Positions 8,308 to 16,665 of a DNA stretch of 39,451 bases are shown here, piece by piece (position 1 is the stretch's first letter; the number at the start of each line of letters is the position of its first letter). The notes under the pieces are model-generated. The model was not told where the DNA came from. It searched no databases and saw nothing but the letters and a program-made list of their open reading frames with translations. The stretch covers positions 1 through 39,451 of the forward strand of contig JAFTGB010000006.1 of NCBI GenBank assembly GCA_017458125.1, in the 5' to 3' direction. The translations under genes and the position numbers were made by a program. Origin of the DNA: Prevotella sp. Its GTDB lineage: Bacteria > Bacteroidota > Bacteroidia > Bacteroidales > Bacteroidaceae.

Positions 8308-11300
8308 ATGAGCAATACGACAGCAAATATTCCGCAGGAGTTCAACAACTTCTTTCTGAAGGATGTGTCGTTTGTCAACCTGATGACAAAGCGCATCTTC
8401 AATATCCTGATAGTGGCTAATCCCTACGACGCCTTTATGCTGGAGGACGACGGGCGCATAGACGAGAAGCTCTTTGACGAGTACATGGAGCTCGGTCTGC
8501 GCTATCCGCCGACGTTCACGCAGGTCAGCACCACGGAGGAGGCCCACCACGTGTTAGAGACGACGGACATCGACCTGGTCATCTGCATGCCGGGTAATGC
8601 CGACAACGATGCCTTCACCGTGGCCCGTGACGTGAAGATGACGGCCCCGCACATTCCATGCGTGGTGCTGACGCCCTTCTCGCACGGCATCAGCAAGCGC
8701 ATAGAACACGAGGACATGACCATCTTCGACTACGTGTTCTGCTGGTTAGGCAACACGAACCTCATCCTCAGCATCATCAAACTGATAGAGGACCAGATGA
8801 ACATCGAGCACGACATCAAGGAGGCTGGCGTGCAGATGATACTGTTGGTGGAGGACAACATACGCTTTTACTCGTCGGTGCTGCCTAACCTGTATAACTA
8901 CATTCTGGCACAGTCGAAGAACTTCTCCACGGAGGCGCTGAACCCCCACGCCGCCGCTCAGCGCAAGCGCGGACGCCCAAAAGTGGTGCTGGCCACGACC
9001 TACGAGGAGGCCATACACTGGTATGAGATGTATCACAACAACGTGCTGGGCGTCATCTCCGACACGCGCTTCCCCATGAAGGGCGTGAACGGGCGGCTGG
9101 CTCATGTGGAAGAGGGCGACCCGGAGGCCGGTCTGAAGCTGTTGCGCGAAATCAGACGGCGCGACGAGTACGTGCCTCTCATCCTGCAAAGCTCAGAGAT
9201 ACAGAACAAAAAGAAAGCCGAGGCCGAGCATTTCCACTTCGTAGACAAGAACTCGAAGAGGATGAACGTCGACCTGCGCCAGCTGATAGAAGAGCACATG
9301 GGCTTTGGCGACTTCATCTTCCGCGACCCGGTCACGAAGCAGGAGATAGCCCGCGTCAGCTCGCTGAAGGAGCTGCAGGACAGCATCTTCAACATTGCCA
9401 ACGACTCCATGCTCTACCATATCTCACGCAACCACATGAGCCGCTGGCTCTCAGCGCGTGCCATCTTCCCCGTATCGCAGTTCCTGAAGACGGTCACATG
9501 GCATAAGCTGCAGGATGTCGACGCCCACCGCCAGATTATTTTCGACGCCATCGTGCAGTACCGCCGCATGAAGAACATCGGTGTGGTGGCCGTCTTCGAC
9601 CGTCTGAAGTTCGACCGTTACGCCCACTTCGCCCGCATCGGCGACGGTTCCTTGGGCGGCAAGGGCCGTGGCCTGGCCTTTCTGGATAACATCATCAAGC
9701 GGCATCCGGAGTTGAACCGCTTTCCCAATGCCACGGTGCAGATACCGAAGACCGTTGTTCTGTGTACCGACTTCTTTGACGAGTTCATGGACAAGAACAA
9801 CCTGTGGGGCATAGCCCTTAGCGACGCCCCTGACGAGGACATCCTTCAGCACTTCCTCAAGGCACAGTTGCCCGACACGCTGATAGCCGACTTCTTCACC
9901 TTCTTCGAGGCCGTCAAGTCGCCTATCGCCGTGCGCAGCAGTTCGCTGCTGGAAGACTCCCACTACCAGCCCTTTGCCGGCATCTATTCAACCTACATGA
10001 TTCCCTATCTCGACGACAAGTACGAGATGCTGCGCATGCTGGCCTGCGCCATCAAGGGCGTCTACGCCTCCGTCTACTACCGCGACTCAAAGGCTTACAT
10101 GACAGCCACCAGCAACGTCATCGACCAGGAAAAGATGGCCGTCATCCTGCAGGAAGTCGTAGGCAGCCAGCACGGACAGCGCTTCTATCCGACGTTCTCC
10201 GGCGTGCTCCGCTCGCTGAACTACTACCCCATAGGCGACGAACTGGCCGAGGAAGGCATAGCGTCGTTAGCCTTAGGACTGGGCAAGTATATCGTGGACG
10301 GCGGACAGACGCTGCGCGTGTCGCCCTACCACCCTAAGCAGGTGTTGCAGACCAGCGAGATGGAGACGGCACTCCGTGAGACGCAGACGCGCTTCTACGC
10401 CTTGGACATGAGCCATGTGGGCGGCGACTTCAAGGTGGACGACGGCTTCAACATCCTGAACTTGCGCGTGAAGGAGGCCGACAAGGACGGTTCGCTGCAG
10501 GGCATCGCCTCGACCTACGACCCCGTCGACCAGGTCATCCGCGACGGCATCTACGAGGGTGGCCGCAAAATCATCTCGTTCAGTGGCGTCTTGCAGCACG
10601 ACGTGTTCCCGCTGCCCGAGATCCTGCAGCTGGCCCAGAAGTACGGCTCCGACGAGATGCGCCGCCCCGTCGAGATAGAGTTTGCTTGCAATTTAGGCTC
10701 AGGAGCCTCACTGACGTCGCCCTCGGGGGACAACGAGGGAGCTTTCTACCTGCTGCAAATCCGTCCCATCGTCGACTCCAAGCAAGTGTTGGACGAAGAC
10801 CTGGCCGCCATTCCCGACGAGCAGTGCCTGCTGCGTTCGCACAACTCGTTAGGTCACGGCATTTCGGAAGATGTCACCGACGTGGTCTATGTCAAGGCGG
10901 GCGACGACTTCACGGCAGTCAACAACCCCTACATCGCCGACGAGATAGAGCAGATAAACCGCCGCTTCCTGGCCGACGACAAGAACTACGTGCTTATTGG
11001 ACCGGGACGCTGGGGAAGCAGTGACCCGTGGTTGGGCATTCCCGTCAAGTGGCCCCATATCTCGGCGGCGCGTGTCATCGTTGAGGCCGGACTGAAGAAC
11101 TACCATGTGGACCCGTCGCAGGGCACGCACTTCTTCCAGAACCTGACGTCGTTCGGTGTGGGCTACTTCACCATCAACACCTATACGGGCGACGGTGTGC
11201 TGCAAAAAGAAGTCCTCGACGCCATGCCTGCCGTCGAGGAAACCCAGTATGTGCGCCACGTCCGCTTTGAGCGTCCGCTCAAAATCATGATGGACGGCAA

Positions 11301-11352
11301 AAAGCAGCACGGCGTGGTGCTGCTGCCGTCGGCGGGCGACAAGCAGTCCTAA
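8308..11352 (+). CDS. Double receiver-like plus PEP/pyruvate-binding (PPDK_N-type) protein
   Basis: This 1014-residue protein was started at the ATG just after the -7 element rather than at 8146. Two response-regulator-like domains come first. The one at about 25-150 is degenerate (DLVICMPG, no phospho-acceptor Asp). The one at about 175-310 keeps a full receiver set: acidic pair VEDN, acceptor in ISDTRFPMKG, Ser in ILQSSE and Lys in FVDKNS. From about 440 an ATP-grasp domain like that of pyruvate phosphate dikinase and PEP synthase follows (SLGGKGRGLAFL near 445, AVRSSSLLEDS near 541). A conserved C-terminal part contains GPGRWGSSDPW. The swivelling phospho-His domain and PEP-binding barrel of true PEP synthase are absent. 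It is probably a regulatory phosphotransferase; substrate unknown. Two nt separate its stop from the opposing gene. Confidence 0.85.
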   Translation: MSNTTANIPQEFNNFFLKDVSFVNLMTKRIFNILIVANPYDAFMLEDDGRIDEKLFDEYMELGLRYPPTFTQVSTTEEAHHVLETTDIDLVICMPGNADNDAFTVARDVKMTAPHIPCVVLTPFSHGISKRIEHEDMTIFDYVFCWLGNTNLILSIIKLIEDQMNIEHDIKEAGVQMILLVEDNIRFYSSVLPNLYNYILAQSKNFSTEALNPHAAAQRKRGRPKVVLATTYEEAIHWYEMYHNNVLGVISDTRFPMKGVNGRLAHVEEGDPEAGLKLLREIRRRDEYVPLILQSSEIQNKKKAEAEHFHFVDKNSKRMNVDLRQLIEEHMGFGDFIFRDPVTKQEIARVSSLKELQDSIFNIANDSMLYHISRNHMSRWLSARAIFPVSQFLKTVTWHKLQDVDAHRQIIFDAIVQYRRMKNIGVVAVFDRLKFDRYAHFARIGDGSLGGKGRGLAFLDNIIKRHPELNRFPNATVQIPKTVVLCTDFFDEFMDKNNLWGIALSDAPDEDILQHFLKAQLPDTLIADFFTFFEAVKSPIAVRSSSLLEDSHYQPFAGIYSTYMIPYLDDKYEMLRMLACAIKGVYASVYYRDSKAYMTATSNVIDQEKMAVILQEVVGSQHGQRFYPTFSGVLRSLNYYPIGDELAEEGIASLALGLGKYIVDGGQTLRVSPYHPKQVLQTSEMETALRETQTRFYALDMSHVGGDFKVDDGFNILNLRVKEADKDGSLQGIASTYDPVDQVIRDGIYEGGRKIISFSGVLQHDVFPLPEILQLAQKYGSDEMRRPVEIEFACNLGSGASLTSPSGDNEGAFYLLQIRPIVDSKQVLDEDLAAIPDEQCLLRSHNSLGHGISEDVTDVVYVKAGDDFTAVNNPYIADEIEQINRRFLADDKNYVLIGPGRWGSSDPWLGIPVKWPHISAARVIVEAGLKNYHVDPSQGTHFFQNLTSFGVGYFTINTYTGDGVLQKEVLDAMPAVEETQYVRHVRFERPLKIMMDGKKQHGVVLLPSAGDKQS

Positions 11353-11354
11353 GG

Positions 11355-12356
11355 TTACTGCCCGCCGAGTCGTGAGAAGTATTCAATGATGTCGTCCCAC
11401 GTCTTGAACGTGTCTGAACCGTATGCTATGAGGGTGGCCATGGTGTCGCCCTCTTTTTGTTTGCTGATGAGGTAGTCGCCGTAGAGCAGGTCGCGCCGCC
11501 AGGTATAGACGACGTGGTGCCAGGCCGGCACGCCGATATACTCCGTGAGCCACGTCTCGGTGGCGGCTTCGTCGGTAGTCACGAAGTACACTTGATAGTG
11601 CTCTATAAGGAGTCGTACAGCCTTTTGGAACGACGGCTCGGGCCTTGGCTCCCCTCCTTTGGCGAGGGGTAGGGGGCTGGCCGTCTCCATACCTATATAT
11701 ATTATAGGTCGCTGACGGCCCTCCTGTCTGTCGTCAATCCAGCGGATGACGGGCACCACGGAGTGCATGAAACTCTTGTCGTTCATGCGGTGTTCGCCGT
11801 GGAAGTGTATGGCTTGCGGGTAGCGGCTGTGAAACAGGTCGTAGGTGTTCACCGTCGTGTCCTCGTCGCCGAAGAGGCCGAAGACGCGTTGCTGCTCTTC
11901 CGCGCTGTCGCACCCCTCGAAGCGGTGCTCCGTCTGTTCGCGGTATTCCTTGATGAGTGCCTTGTCCACGTAGAACTCCTGCACACCGTCCTGACGCGGG
12001 TTCTGAAACTGCTGCGTACCCGTCATGCCGTGGGCGCGCATGGTCTCGGCCATCTCTAAGGCAGGGTTCACACAGATGCGGTCGGTACCGTACAGCTGTT
12101 CGGCGTACATGCCGCCCATGCTGGTGCCGATGATGAGGCTGGGCTGCTCCTGCCGGCACACGTCGTGCAGCAGGGCCATGGCTTCGGCGGGGTGTATGGG
12201 CAGGTCGGGAGCCACCACGCGAGCCTGCGGCATCACCTCTCTGAGCCGTGCTACCGTGCCTGACTGTCCGCTGCTGGCAAAGCCGTGGACGTAGAGTACC
12301 GTCTTTCCTGCCATCAGTTCAGGAAACTGCTTGATGTATGGATTCTCTGTTGTCAT
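11355..12356 (-). CDS. YqiA-type alpha/beta hydrolase fused to a degenerate HAD-like domain
   Basis: This 333-residue protein has an N-terminal YqiA/YcfP esterase-like domain (about 15-205): oxyanion segment LYVHGFASSG, nucleophile elbow GTSMGG with Ser79, an acidic FGDEDTTV near 165 and HGEH near 185. The C-terminal part (about 214-333) resembles 5'-nucleotidase-like HAD proteins (PIIYIG, VYFVTTD, RRDLL). However, the expected DxD catalytic motif after PIIYI reads GMETA. It is followed by a segment, SPLPLAKGGEPRPE, encoded by a GC-rich hairpin-like repeat (about 11649-11680). The HAD half is therefore probably inactive or rebuilt. The gene lies 51 nt downstream of dinB on the same strand and is likely co-transcribed with it. 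The natural substrate is unknown. Confidence 0.75.
   Translation of the reverse strand: MTTENPYIKQFPELMAGKTVLYVHGFASSGQSGTVARLREVMPQARVVAPDLPIHPAEAMALLHDVCRQEQPSLIIGTSMGGMYAEQLYGTDRICVNPALEMAETMRAHGMTGTQQFQNPRQDGVQEFYVDKALIKEYREQTEHRFEGCDSAEEQQRVFGLFGDEDTTVNTYDLFHSRYPQAIHFHGEHRMNDKSFMHSVVPVIRWIDDRQEGRQRPIIYIGMETASPLPLAKGGEPRPEPSFQKAVRLLIEHYQVYFVTTDEAATETWLTEYIGVPAWHHVVYTWRRDLLYGDYLISKQKEGDTMATLIAYGSDTFKTWDDIIEYFSRLGGQ
11649..11680. repeat. GC-rich CCCCTC...GAGGGG repeat inside a coding sequence
   Basis: The sequence CCCCTCCTTTGGCGAGGGG, followed by a second G-run, can form a CCCCTC/GAGGGG hairpin. It resembles a repeat I recall as common between genes in Bacteroidota. Here it is in frame at the start of the HAD-like half of the hydrolase. 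Confidence 0.6.
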
Positions 12357-12407
12357 AGTTGTATGTATCTTGTTATGATTTTGAGTTGTCGTTGCGTTGC
12401 TGATGCT

Positions 12408-13502
12408 TCACTGCTCGTCGGGCCACGGCAGGAAGTGCAGTTCCATTTCGCGCCACTGCGGGGTGGCGGTGGTCGTGGCCTCCTTGTGGTTCGACACGCC
12501 TAAGCCTAACAGTCGGATGGGGTGCGTCGTGTAGTCCACCTCGCTTAGCAGCTGTTTGGCCAATGGCAGAATGTCGTCTTTCGTCGTCAGCACCTTGTTG
12601 ACGGTCATGCTGCGCGTAATCTGCTGGAAGTCGTGAAACTTCACCTTCAGCGTCAGCGTGTAACCCAGGAAACCGCTTTTTTCTATACGTCTGACCAGTT
12701 CGGTGACGGCATGGTACAGTTCGATGATGACTGCTGCCGACTGGCTGATGTCGTCCTCGAAGGTGCGCTCGCAGCTGACCGACTTGCGTTCCCATTCGGC
12801 CACGACGGGACGTGTGTCGACGCCGCGGGCGAAGTTGTAGAACACCTGTCCCATCTTGCCGAACTCCTGTGTCAGGTGGGTCAGCGAGTGCTGGTACAGG
12901 TCGCTGCCCGTGAAGATGCCCATGCGGTGCATCTTCTCTGCCGTCTTCTGTCCCACGCCCCATATCTTCTCCACCTTCAGCTTGGCAATGAAGTCCAAGG
13001 CGCGGTCCGGGTGCACCACCGTCAGCCCGTCGGGCTTGTGCCAGTCGGAAGCTACCTTGGCCAGAAACTTGCAGTAGCTGACACCTGCCGAGGCCGTCAG
13101 CTGTGTGGTGTCGACGATGCGCTGCTTGATTTCCTTGGCGATGTCGGTAGCCAGCATGTCCTTTATCCGTGTCACGTCTAAGAAAGCCTCGTCTAACGAC
13201 AGCGGTTCCACCAGGTCGGTGTAGTCGTGGAAGATGTCGCGTATCTGGTTCGACACCTCCTTATACCGGTGGAAGTGGGGCTCTACGATGATGAGGTCGG
13301 GGCACAGCCGCTTGGCCATCTGGATGGACTGGGCCGAGTGGACACCATAGCGGCGGGCCTCATAGCTGGCCGTAGACACCACACCACGCGAGGCATCCCA
13401 GCCCACGGCTATGGGCTTGCCCCTCAGCTCTGGCTGGTCGCGCTGCTCGACGGCCGCAAAGAACTGGTCCATGTCTATATGTATGATTTTCCGCGTCGTC
13501 AT
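12408..13502 (-). CDS. dinB: DNA polymerase IV (Y-family translesion polymerase)
   Basis: This 364-residue protein begins MTTRKIIHIDMDQFFAAVEQ. Catalytic carboxylates are D10 (IDMDQFF) and D104/E105 (SLDEAFLDVT), and the palm motif YEARRYGVHSAQS is intact. Helix-hairpin-helix residues (WGVGQKTAEKMHRMGI) and the little-finger domain complete a normal-length Pol IV. A C-terminal beta-clamp-binding peptide is not obvious; the tail ends LHFLPWPDEQ. The family performs error-prone bypass and is often SOS-induced, but no operator is recognisable upstream. It is the first gene of a likely dinB-hydrolase unit. Confidence 0.96.
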   Translation of the reverse strand: MTTRKIIHIDMDQFFAAVEQRDQPELRGKPIAVGWDASRGVVSTASYEARRYGVHSAQSIQMAKRLCPDLIIVEPHFHRYKEVSNQIRDIFHDYTDLVEPLSLDEAFLDVTRIKDMLATDIAKEIKQRIVDTTQLTASAGVSYCKFLAKVASDWHKPDGLTVVHPDRALDFIAKLKVEKIWGVGQKTAEKMHRMGIFTGSDLYQHSLTHLTQEFGKMGQVFYNFARGVDTRPVVAEWERKSVSCERTFEDDISQSAAVIIELYHAVTELVRRIEKSGFLGYTLTLKVKFHDFQQITRSMTVNKVLTTKDDILPLAKQLLSEVDYTTHPIRLLGLGVSNHKEATTTATPQWREMELHFLPWPDEQ

Positions 13503-13575
13503 TTTGTGAGCAAAATTACAAAAATGTCATTATAAAACAAAGAAAATATTCAAAAATCGCTCAACGCTGACCGCG
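13503..13575. other. AT-rich dinB upstream region
   Basis: AT-rich DNA before dinB. No good TAnnTTTG element was recognised. The rest of this 315-bp gap is taken by the palindromic elements listed next. Confidence 0.4.
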
Positions 13576-13576
13576 G

Positions 13577-13637
13577 AAATTCTGATGCTCATCATGAAAA
13601 TTCCCACCATGGGAATTTTTATTCTGGCCATCAGAAT
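13577..13637. repeat. Nested palindromes with CCA/CCAT centres
   Basis: AAAATTCCCA (13597-13606) pairs with TGGGAATTTT (13610-13619) around a 3-nt CCA. An outer ATTCTGATG (13579-13587) pairs with CATCAGAAT (13629-13637). Repeating motifs are spaced 21 bp (AAATTC at 13577 and 13598; CCAT at 13607 and 13628). Similar elements, AAATTCTGA-CCA-TCAGAATTT and a variant AAAATTCCCATGG, occur at 39228-39272. Confidence 0.8.
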
Positions 13638-13715
13638 GATTATGCTGAACGCAGTAACTTTTAGTAACCTTCTGCTTCGATGTACTATGTACTATGGATA
13701 GTAGAATGATTTTTT

Positions 13716-13787
13716 CTGCCTACACCCACGACACCCACAACACTGAAGTCCAGTGTTGTGGGTGTCGTGGGTGTAGGCAGTTTTTTT
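13716..13787 (+). terminator. 30-bp perfect palindrome followed by T7 (repeat copy 1)
   Basis: The arms 13716-13745 and 13751-13780 are perfect inverted repeats around the loop AAGTC, followed by seven T. That is a strong intrinsic-terminator shape for plus-strand transcription, yet the flanking genes are both on the minus strand. The element and its left flank (GAATGATTTTTTCTGCC) recur at 39391-39451. It is better seen as a dispersed palindromic repeat that can also terminate. Confidence 0.75.
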
Positions 13788-13817
13788 GTTATAGCAATTC
13801 AGGCGTTTTCCGGCCTG

Positions 13818-14870
13818 TTACAGTCTGAAACCGAAGAACGCTCTCAGTCTCCACTTGTTGTAGTTGATTTCGGCACTCCTGTCGCCGAGGAAAGAGTTGC
13901 TCATGACGAAGGTGGCACCCATGAAATAGCGGGTGTTGAACTGCCACACCAGCGAGGCACGCTCCGTCAGGATGAAGTCGGGGAACTTTGCGCCTATGTC
14001 GAGCCGTTGGCCTTTTTCCTCCACATTGTTGTAGCTGGCGATGACCAGCGTGGGCAGAGCCGACAGGTGCAGTAGCAAGTGCTTGCCCGCGACGAAGTTG
14101 TAGCCGTAGCCGCCGCCTATGCCCAGATGACCTATGTTTATTTTCATCTCGAAGTCTTCGGCGATTTTCTTTTCGGTGGTCTTGATTCTGGCGCCTAAGT
14201 AGGAGAACCCCACTAACCATGAGCCTGCACTGCGCTTTTGGAAGTACGACTGCGTGAAGGCGGCGGGGTAGGAGAACCGCCGGCCGTTGAAGGCGTAGTA
14301 TGCGTCGACGATGAGCATCTTCATGTCGGCCATGCCACGCTCCAGCATAGCGTAATGCCCGTTATGGGATATGAGGCCGCTAAGCGTCTGTGAGTTCTGG
14401 TACACCACGTCGATGCCGTACCGGTTGGCATAAGCGTTAACGTTGAGCTCAAAGTCCTTGTTGCGGCCGCTCAGACTGCCTGGGTTCAGTGCCAGTCCGA
14501 CGGAGATACCACGGTAGCTGGCTCCGACGCTGACGGTTGCCTTATGGGCGGTGCTCAGGCGGCCGCGGCCTTCGGCCCCGGCGATGCGCTGGTGGGTCTC
14601 AAACTCGGAGCCGGAGATGTTGGTGCGCAGCTTGAGCGTCAGCCGCTCCTGTGGACGTCCGATGTATGCCGTGTCGTACTTCGCGCTGAAGTATCTGGCG
14701 TTGAGTACGCTGTCTATGCGAACCTTGACTTTTTGACGCTTGCTCTGTGCTGCTGACGGCAAAGCTATGGTGGTGAAGAGCAGTGAATGCAGTATAAGGC
14801 ATGCTGTGAACATTACCCCTCCGATATGGTGTGTAAAACCTGCTGTGGCAGCATGTTTCTTGTTCTTCAT
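13818..14870 (-). CDS. DUF4421 family outer-membrane beta-barrel protein
   Basis: This 350-residue protein has a signal peptide (hydrophobic FTACLILHSLLFTTIALPSA, cleavage after SAAQ). DUF4421 hallmarks follow: a KYDTAYIGRPQERLTLKLR segment near 65-85 and then alternating amphipathic beta-strands ending in an aromatic-terminated strand (RLRAFFGFRL), which suits outer-membrane insertion. Function is unknown in the family. The start could be the internal Met at 14813, which gives a tidier signal peptide. The reverse-strand -7 element TATATTTG is at 14897-14904, about 26 nt upstream. It is divergent from the GH43 gene, with promoters less than 70 bp apart. Confidence 0.82.
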   Translation of the reverse strand: MKNKKHAATAGFTHHIGGVMFTACLILHSLLFTTIALPSAAQSKRQKVKVRIDSVLNARYFSAKYDTAYIGRPQERLTLKLRTNISGSEFETHQRIAGAEGRGRLSTAHKATVSVGASYRGISVGLALNPGSLSGRNKDFELNVNAYANRYGIDVVYQNSQTLSGLISHNGHYAMLERGMADMKMLIVDAYYAFNGRRFSYPAAFTQSYFQKRSAGSWLVGFSYLGARIKTTEKKIAEDFEMKINIGHLGIGGGYGYNFVAGKHLLLHLSALPTLVIASYNNVEEKGQRLDIGAKFPDFILTERASLVWQFNTRYFMGATFVMSNSFLGDRSAEINYNKWRLRAFFGFRL

Positions 14871-14896
14871 TTTTCGTCAAAATTCTGTTTTGGCTG

Positions 14897-14904
14897 CAAA
14901 TATA
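14897..14904 (-). promoter_or_regulatory. -7 element of the DUF4421 gene
   Basis: TATATTTG followed by GCA on the reverse strand. The -33 region is not recognisable at 19-20 nt. Confidence 0.6.
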
Positions 14905-14959
14905 ACAAAATTTTCTGAAATTCTCATGTTCCGACTTTATAATATTGAAAACTTTTTCG

Positions 14960-14967
14960 TACTTTTG
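14960..14967 (+). promoter_or_regulatory. -7 element of the GH43 gene, very close to its start
   Basis: TACTTTTG followed by GCA ends only 6 nt before the ATG at 14974. The expected transcription start falls on or next to the start codon, implying a leaderless or near-leaderless mRNA. No clear -33 TTG was found. Confidence 0.55.
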
Positions 14968-14973
14968 CAAGTG

Positions 14974-16524
14974 ATGAAGAACTTATTACTGACCATCATG
15001 CTTGCTTGCTGTGCGACGGTATTGCCCGCGCAGCCGCTAACCGAGTCGCAGCATGTGCTGCGCAACCCTGTCATCGCTGGTTTCCACCCCGACCCGTCGG
15101 TATGTCGTGTGGGCGACGACTTCTATTTGGTGAACTCGTCGTTCCAGTATTTCCCCGGCGTACCCGTCTACCACTCGAAAGACCTGGTGAACTGGACGCT
15201 CATTGGCAACGTGCTCGACCGTGAGAGCCAGTTGCCGCTGAAGGGTGCCACGTCGTGGCTCGGCATCTATGCCCCCACCATCCGCTACCACGAAGGTACT
15301 TACTACATGATTACCACCAACGTGGGGGGCGGCGGCAACTTCATGGTGACGGCCACGAACCCGCGCGGACCGTGGAGCGAACCCATCTGGCTGCAGCAGC
15401 AGGGCATAGACCCCTCGCTGTGGTTTGAGGACGGCAAGTGCTACATGATGTCGAATCCCGACAATACCATCATGCTGTGCGAGATAGACCCCGCGACGGG
15501 ACGCCAGCTGACGGAGAGCAAGCCCTTATGGCGCGGCACGGGCGGACGCTACCCCGAGGGCCCTCACATCTACAAGCGCGACGGCTGGTACTACCTGCTC
15601 ATCTCGGAGGGCGGCACCGAACTGGCTCACCGGCTGACCATAGCGCGCAGCCGCAACATCTACGGCCCCTACGAGGCCAACCCGCACAACCCGCTGCTGA
15701 CCAACTGCTCCATGGCAGGGCAGGGGATGCAGATACAGGGTACGGGGCACGGCGATTTCGTCGATGCGCCGGACGGTTCGTGGTGGGTGGTGTTTCTGGC
15801 CTACCGCCACTTCGGCGGTCAGTACCACCACTTGGGGCGTGAGACGTGCCTCGCCCCCGTGACGTGGACGGCTGACGGCTGGCCCGTGGTGAACGGCGGC
15901 AACCCCGTAGACACGCTCATGCAGGTCAGAACGCTGGCTCCCCAGCAGGTAGCATCTGGCTTGACCACCCGCCATCACATGGTGTACCTGCAGAACCCCA
16001 TCGCCCAGAACTACCAGCCCGTCGGTCGCGGCTGGAGGCTGACGGCCCACGGCTCGCTGACGGACAACGACCAGCCCACCTTCTTGGGCCGTCGCCAGGA
16101 GTCGGCCAACATGGTGGTGGAGACGGAGATTGACGCCAGCCAGCTGGACTTCGGCACCGAGGCCGGCCTTGCGGTGTACCAGATAGACCACGGTCACATG
16201 GAGATAGCCCTCACCAAGTACCAGACGGGAACGGTGGCCGTGGCCATGAAGTATCAGGTCAAGTCGCTGCAGGGCGAGGTGATGGGCGACGACTCCGGCA
16301 TGCCCGTGCTGCAAGGCAAGGTGCGGCTGCGCATCGAAAGCGACGGACAGCAGTACCGCTTTGCCTACTGCGTGGCTGGCGGCGAGTGGAAACAGGTGGC
16401 GGCTCACGACTGTCAGCTGCTGAGCACCGAGGTGGTGGGCGGCTTCACGGGAGTCACCGTGGGCATGTATGCCGACGGCGACGGAGCAGCCACGTTTAGC
16501 AGCTTTGACTACATAGAACGCTGA
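14974..16524 (+). CDS. Glycoside hydrolase family 43 (beta-xylosidase / arabinofuranosidase type)
   Basis: This 516-residue protein has a signal peptide (MKNLLLTIMLACCATVLPAQ), so it is probably periplasmic. The five-bladed propeller domain (about 25-310) shows the GH43 triad: catalytic base in AGFHPDPSVCRVGDDFY, pKa-modulating Asp in GIDPSLWFEDGK, and general acid in RYPEGPHIYKRDGWYYL. A beta-sandwich C-terminal domain (about 330-510), typical of xylosidase-type members, follows. This architecture fits removal of xylose or arabinose from plant oligosaccharides; the exact specificity is inference. No PUL neighbours (SusC/SusD) are present, so it appears to stand alone. The start was placed at 14974 because the -7 element ends at 14967. 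Confidence 0.93.
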   Translation: MKNLLLTIMLACCATVLPAQPLTESQHVLRNPVIAGFHPDPSVCRVGDDFYLVNSSFQYFPGVPVYHSKDLVNWTLIGNVLDRESQLPLKGATSWLGIYAPTIRYHEGTYYMITTNVGGGGNFMVTATNPRGPWSEPIWLQQQGIDPSLWFEDGKCYMMSNPDNTIMLCEIDPATGRQLTESKPLWRGTGGRYPEGPHIYKRDGWYYLLISEGGTELAHRLTIARSRNIYGPYEANPHNPLLTNCSMAGQGMQIQGTGHGDFVDAPDGSWWVVFLAYRHFGGQYHHLGRETCLAPVTWTADGWPVVNGGNPVDTLMQVRTLAPQQVASGLTTRHHMVYLQNPIAQNYQPVGRGWRLTAHGSLTDNDQPTFLGRRQESANMVVETEIDASQLDFGTEAGLAVYQIDHGHMEIALTKYQTGTVAVAMKYQVKSLQGEVMGDDSGMPVLQGKVRLRIESDGQQYRFAYCVAGGEWKQVAAHDCQLLSTEVVGGFTGVTVGMYADGDGAATFSSFDYIER

Positions 16525-16550
16525 ATGAGTGTTAAATAACACAAAAAAGC

Positions 16551-16585
16551 GGGACGGGAACGAAAATGTTGCCGCCCCGCTGTTG
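16551..16585 (+). terminator. GC-rich hairpin after the GH43 gene
   Basis: AGCGGGACGG can pair with CCGCCCCGCT with one mismatch, about 27 nt after the GH43 stop. It is not followed directly by a T-run, so terminator activity is uncertain. The purB -33 TTG lies at its 3' edge. Confidence 0.4.
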
Positions 16586-16612
16586 GTACTTCAATGTTTT
16601 TTCGTACCTTTG
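16583..16612 (+). promoter_or_regulatory. Promoter of purB
   Basis: TTG (16583-16585) and TACCTTTG (16605-16612) are separated by 19 nt. The predicted leader is about 45 nt. Confidence 0.75.
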
Positions 16613-16665
16613 CAACCTCATTGTGAGAAAGCAATATTATAAATAAGGTATTCAGAGAAAAACAA

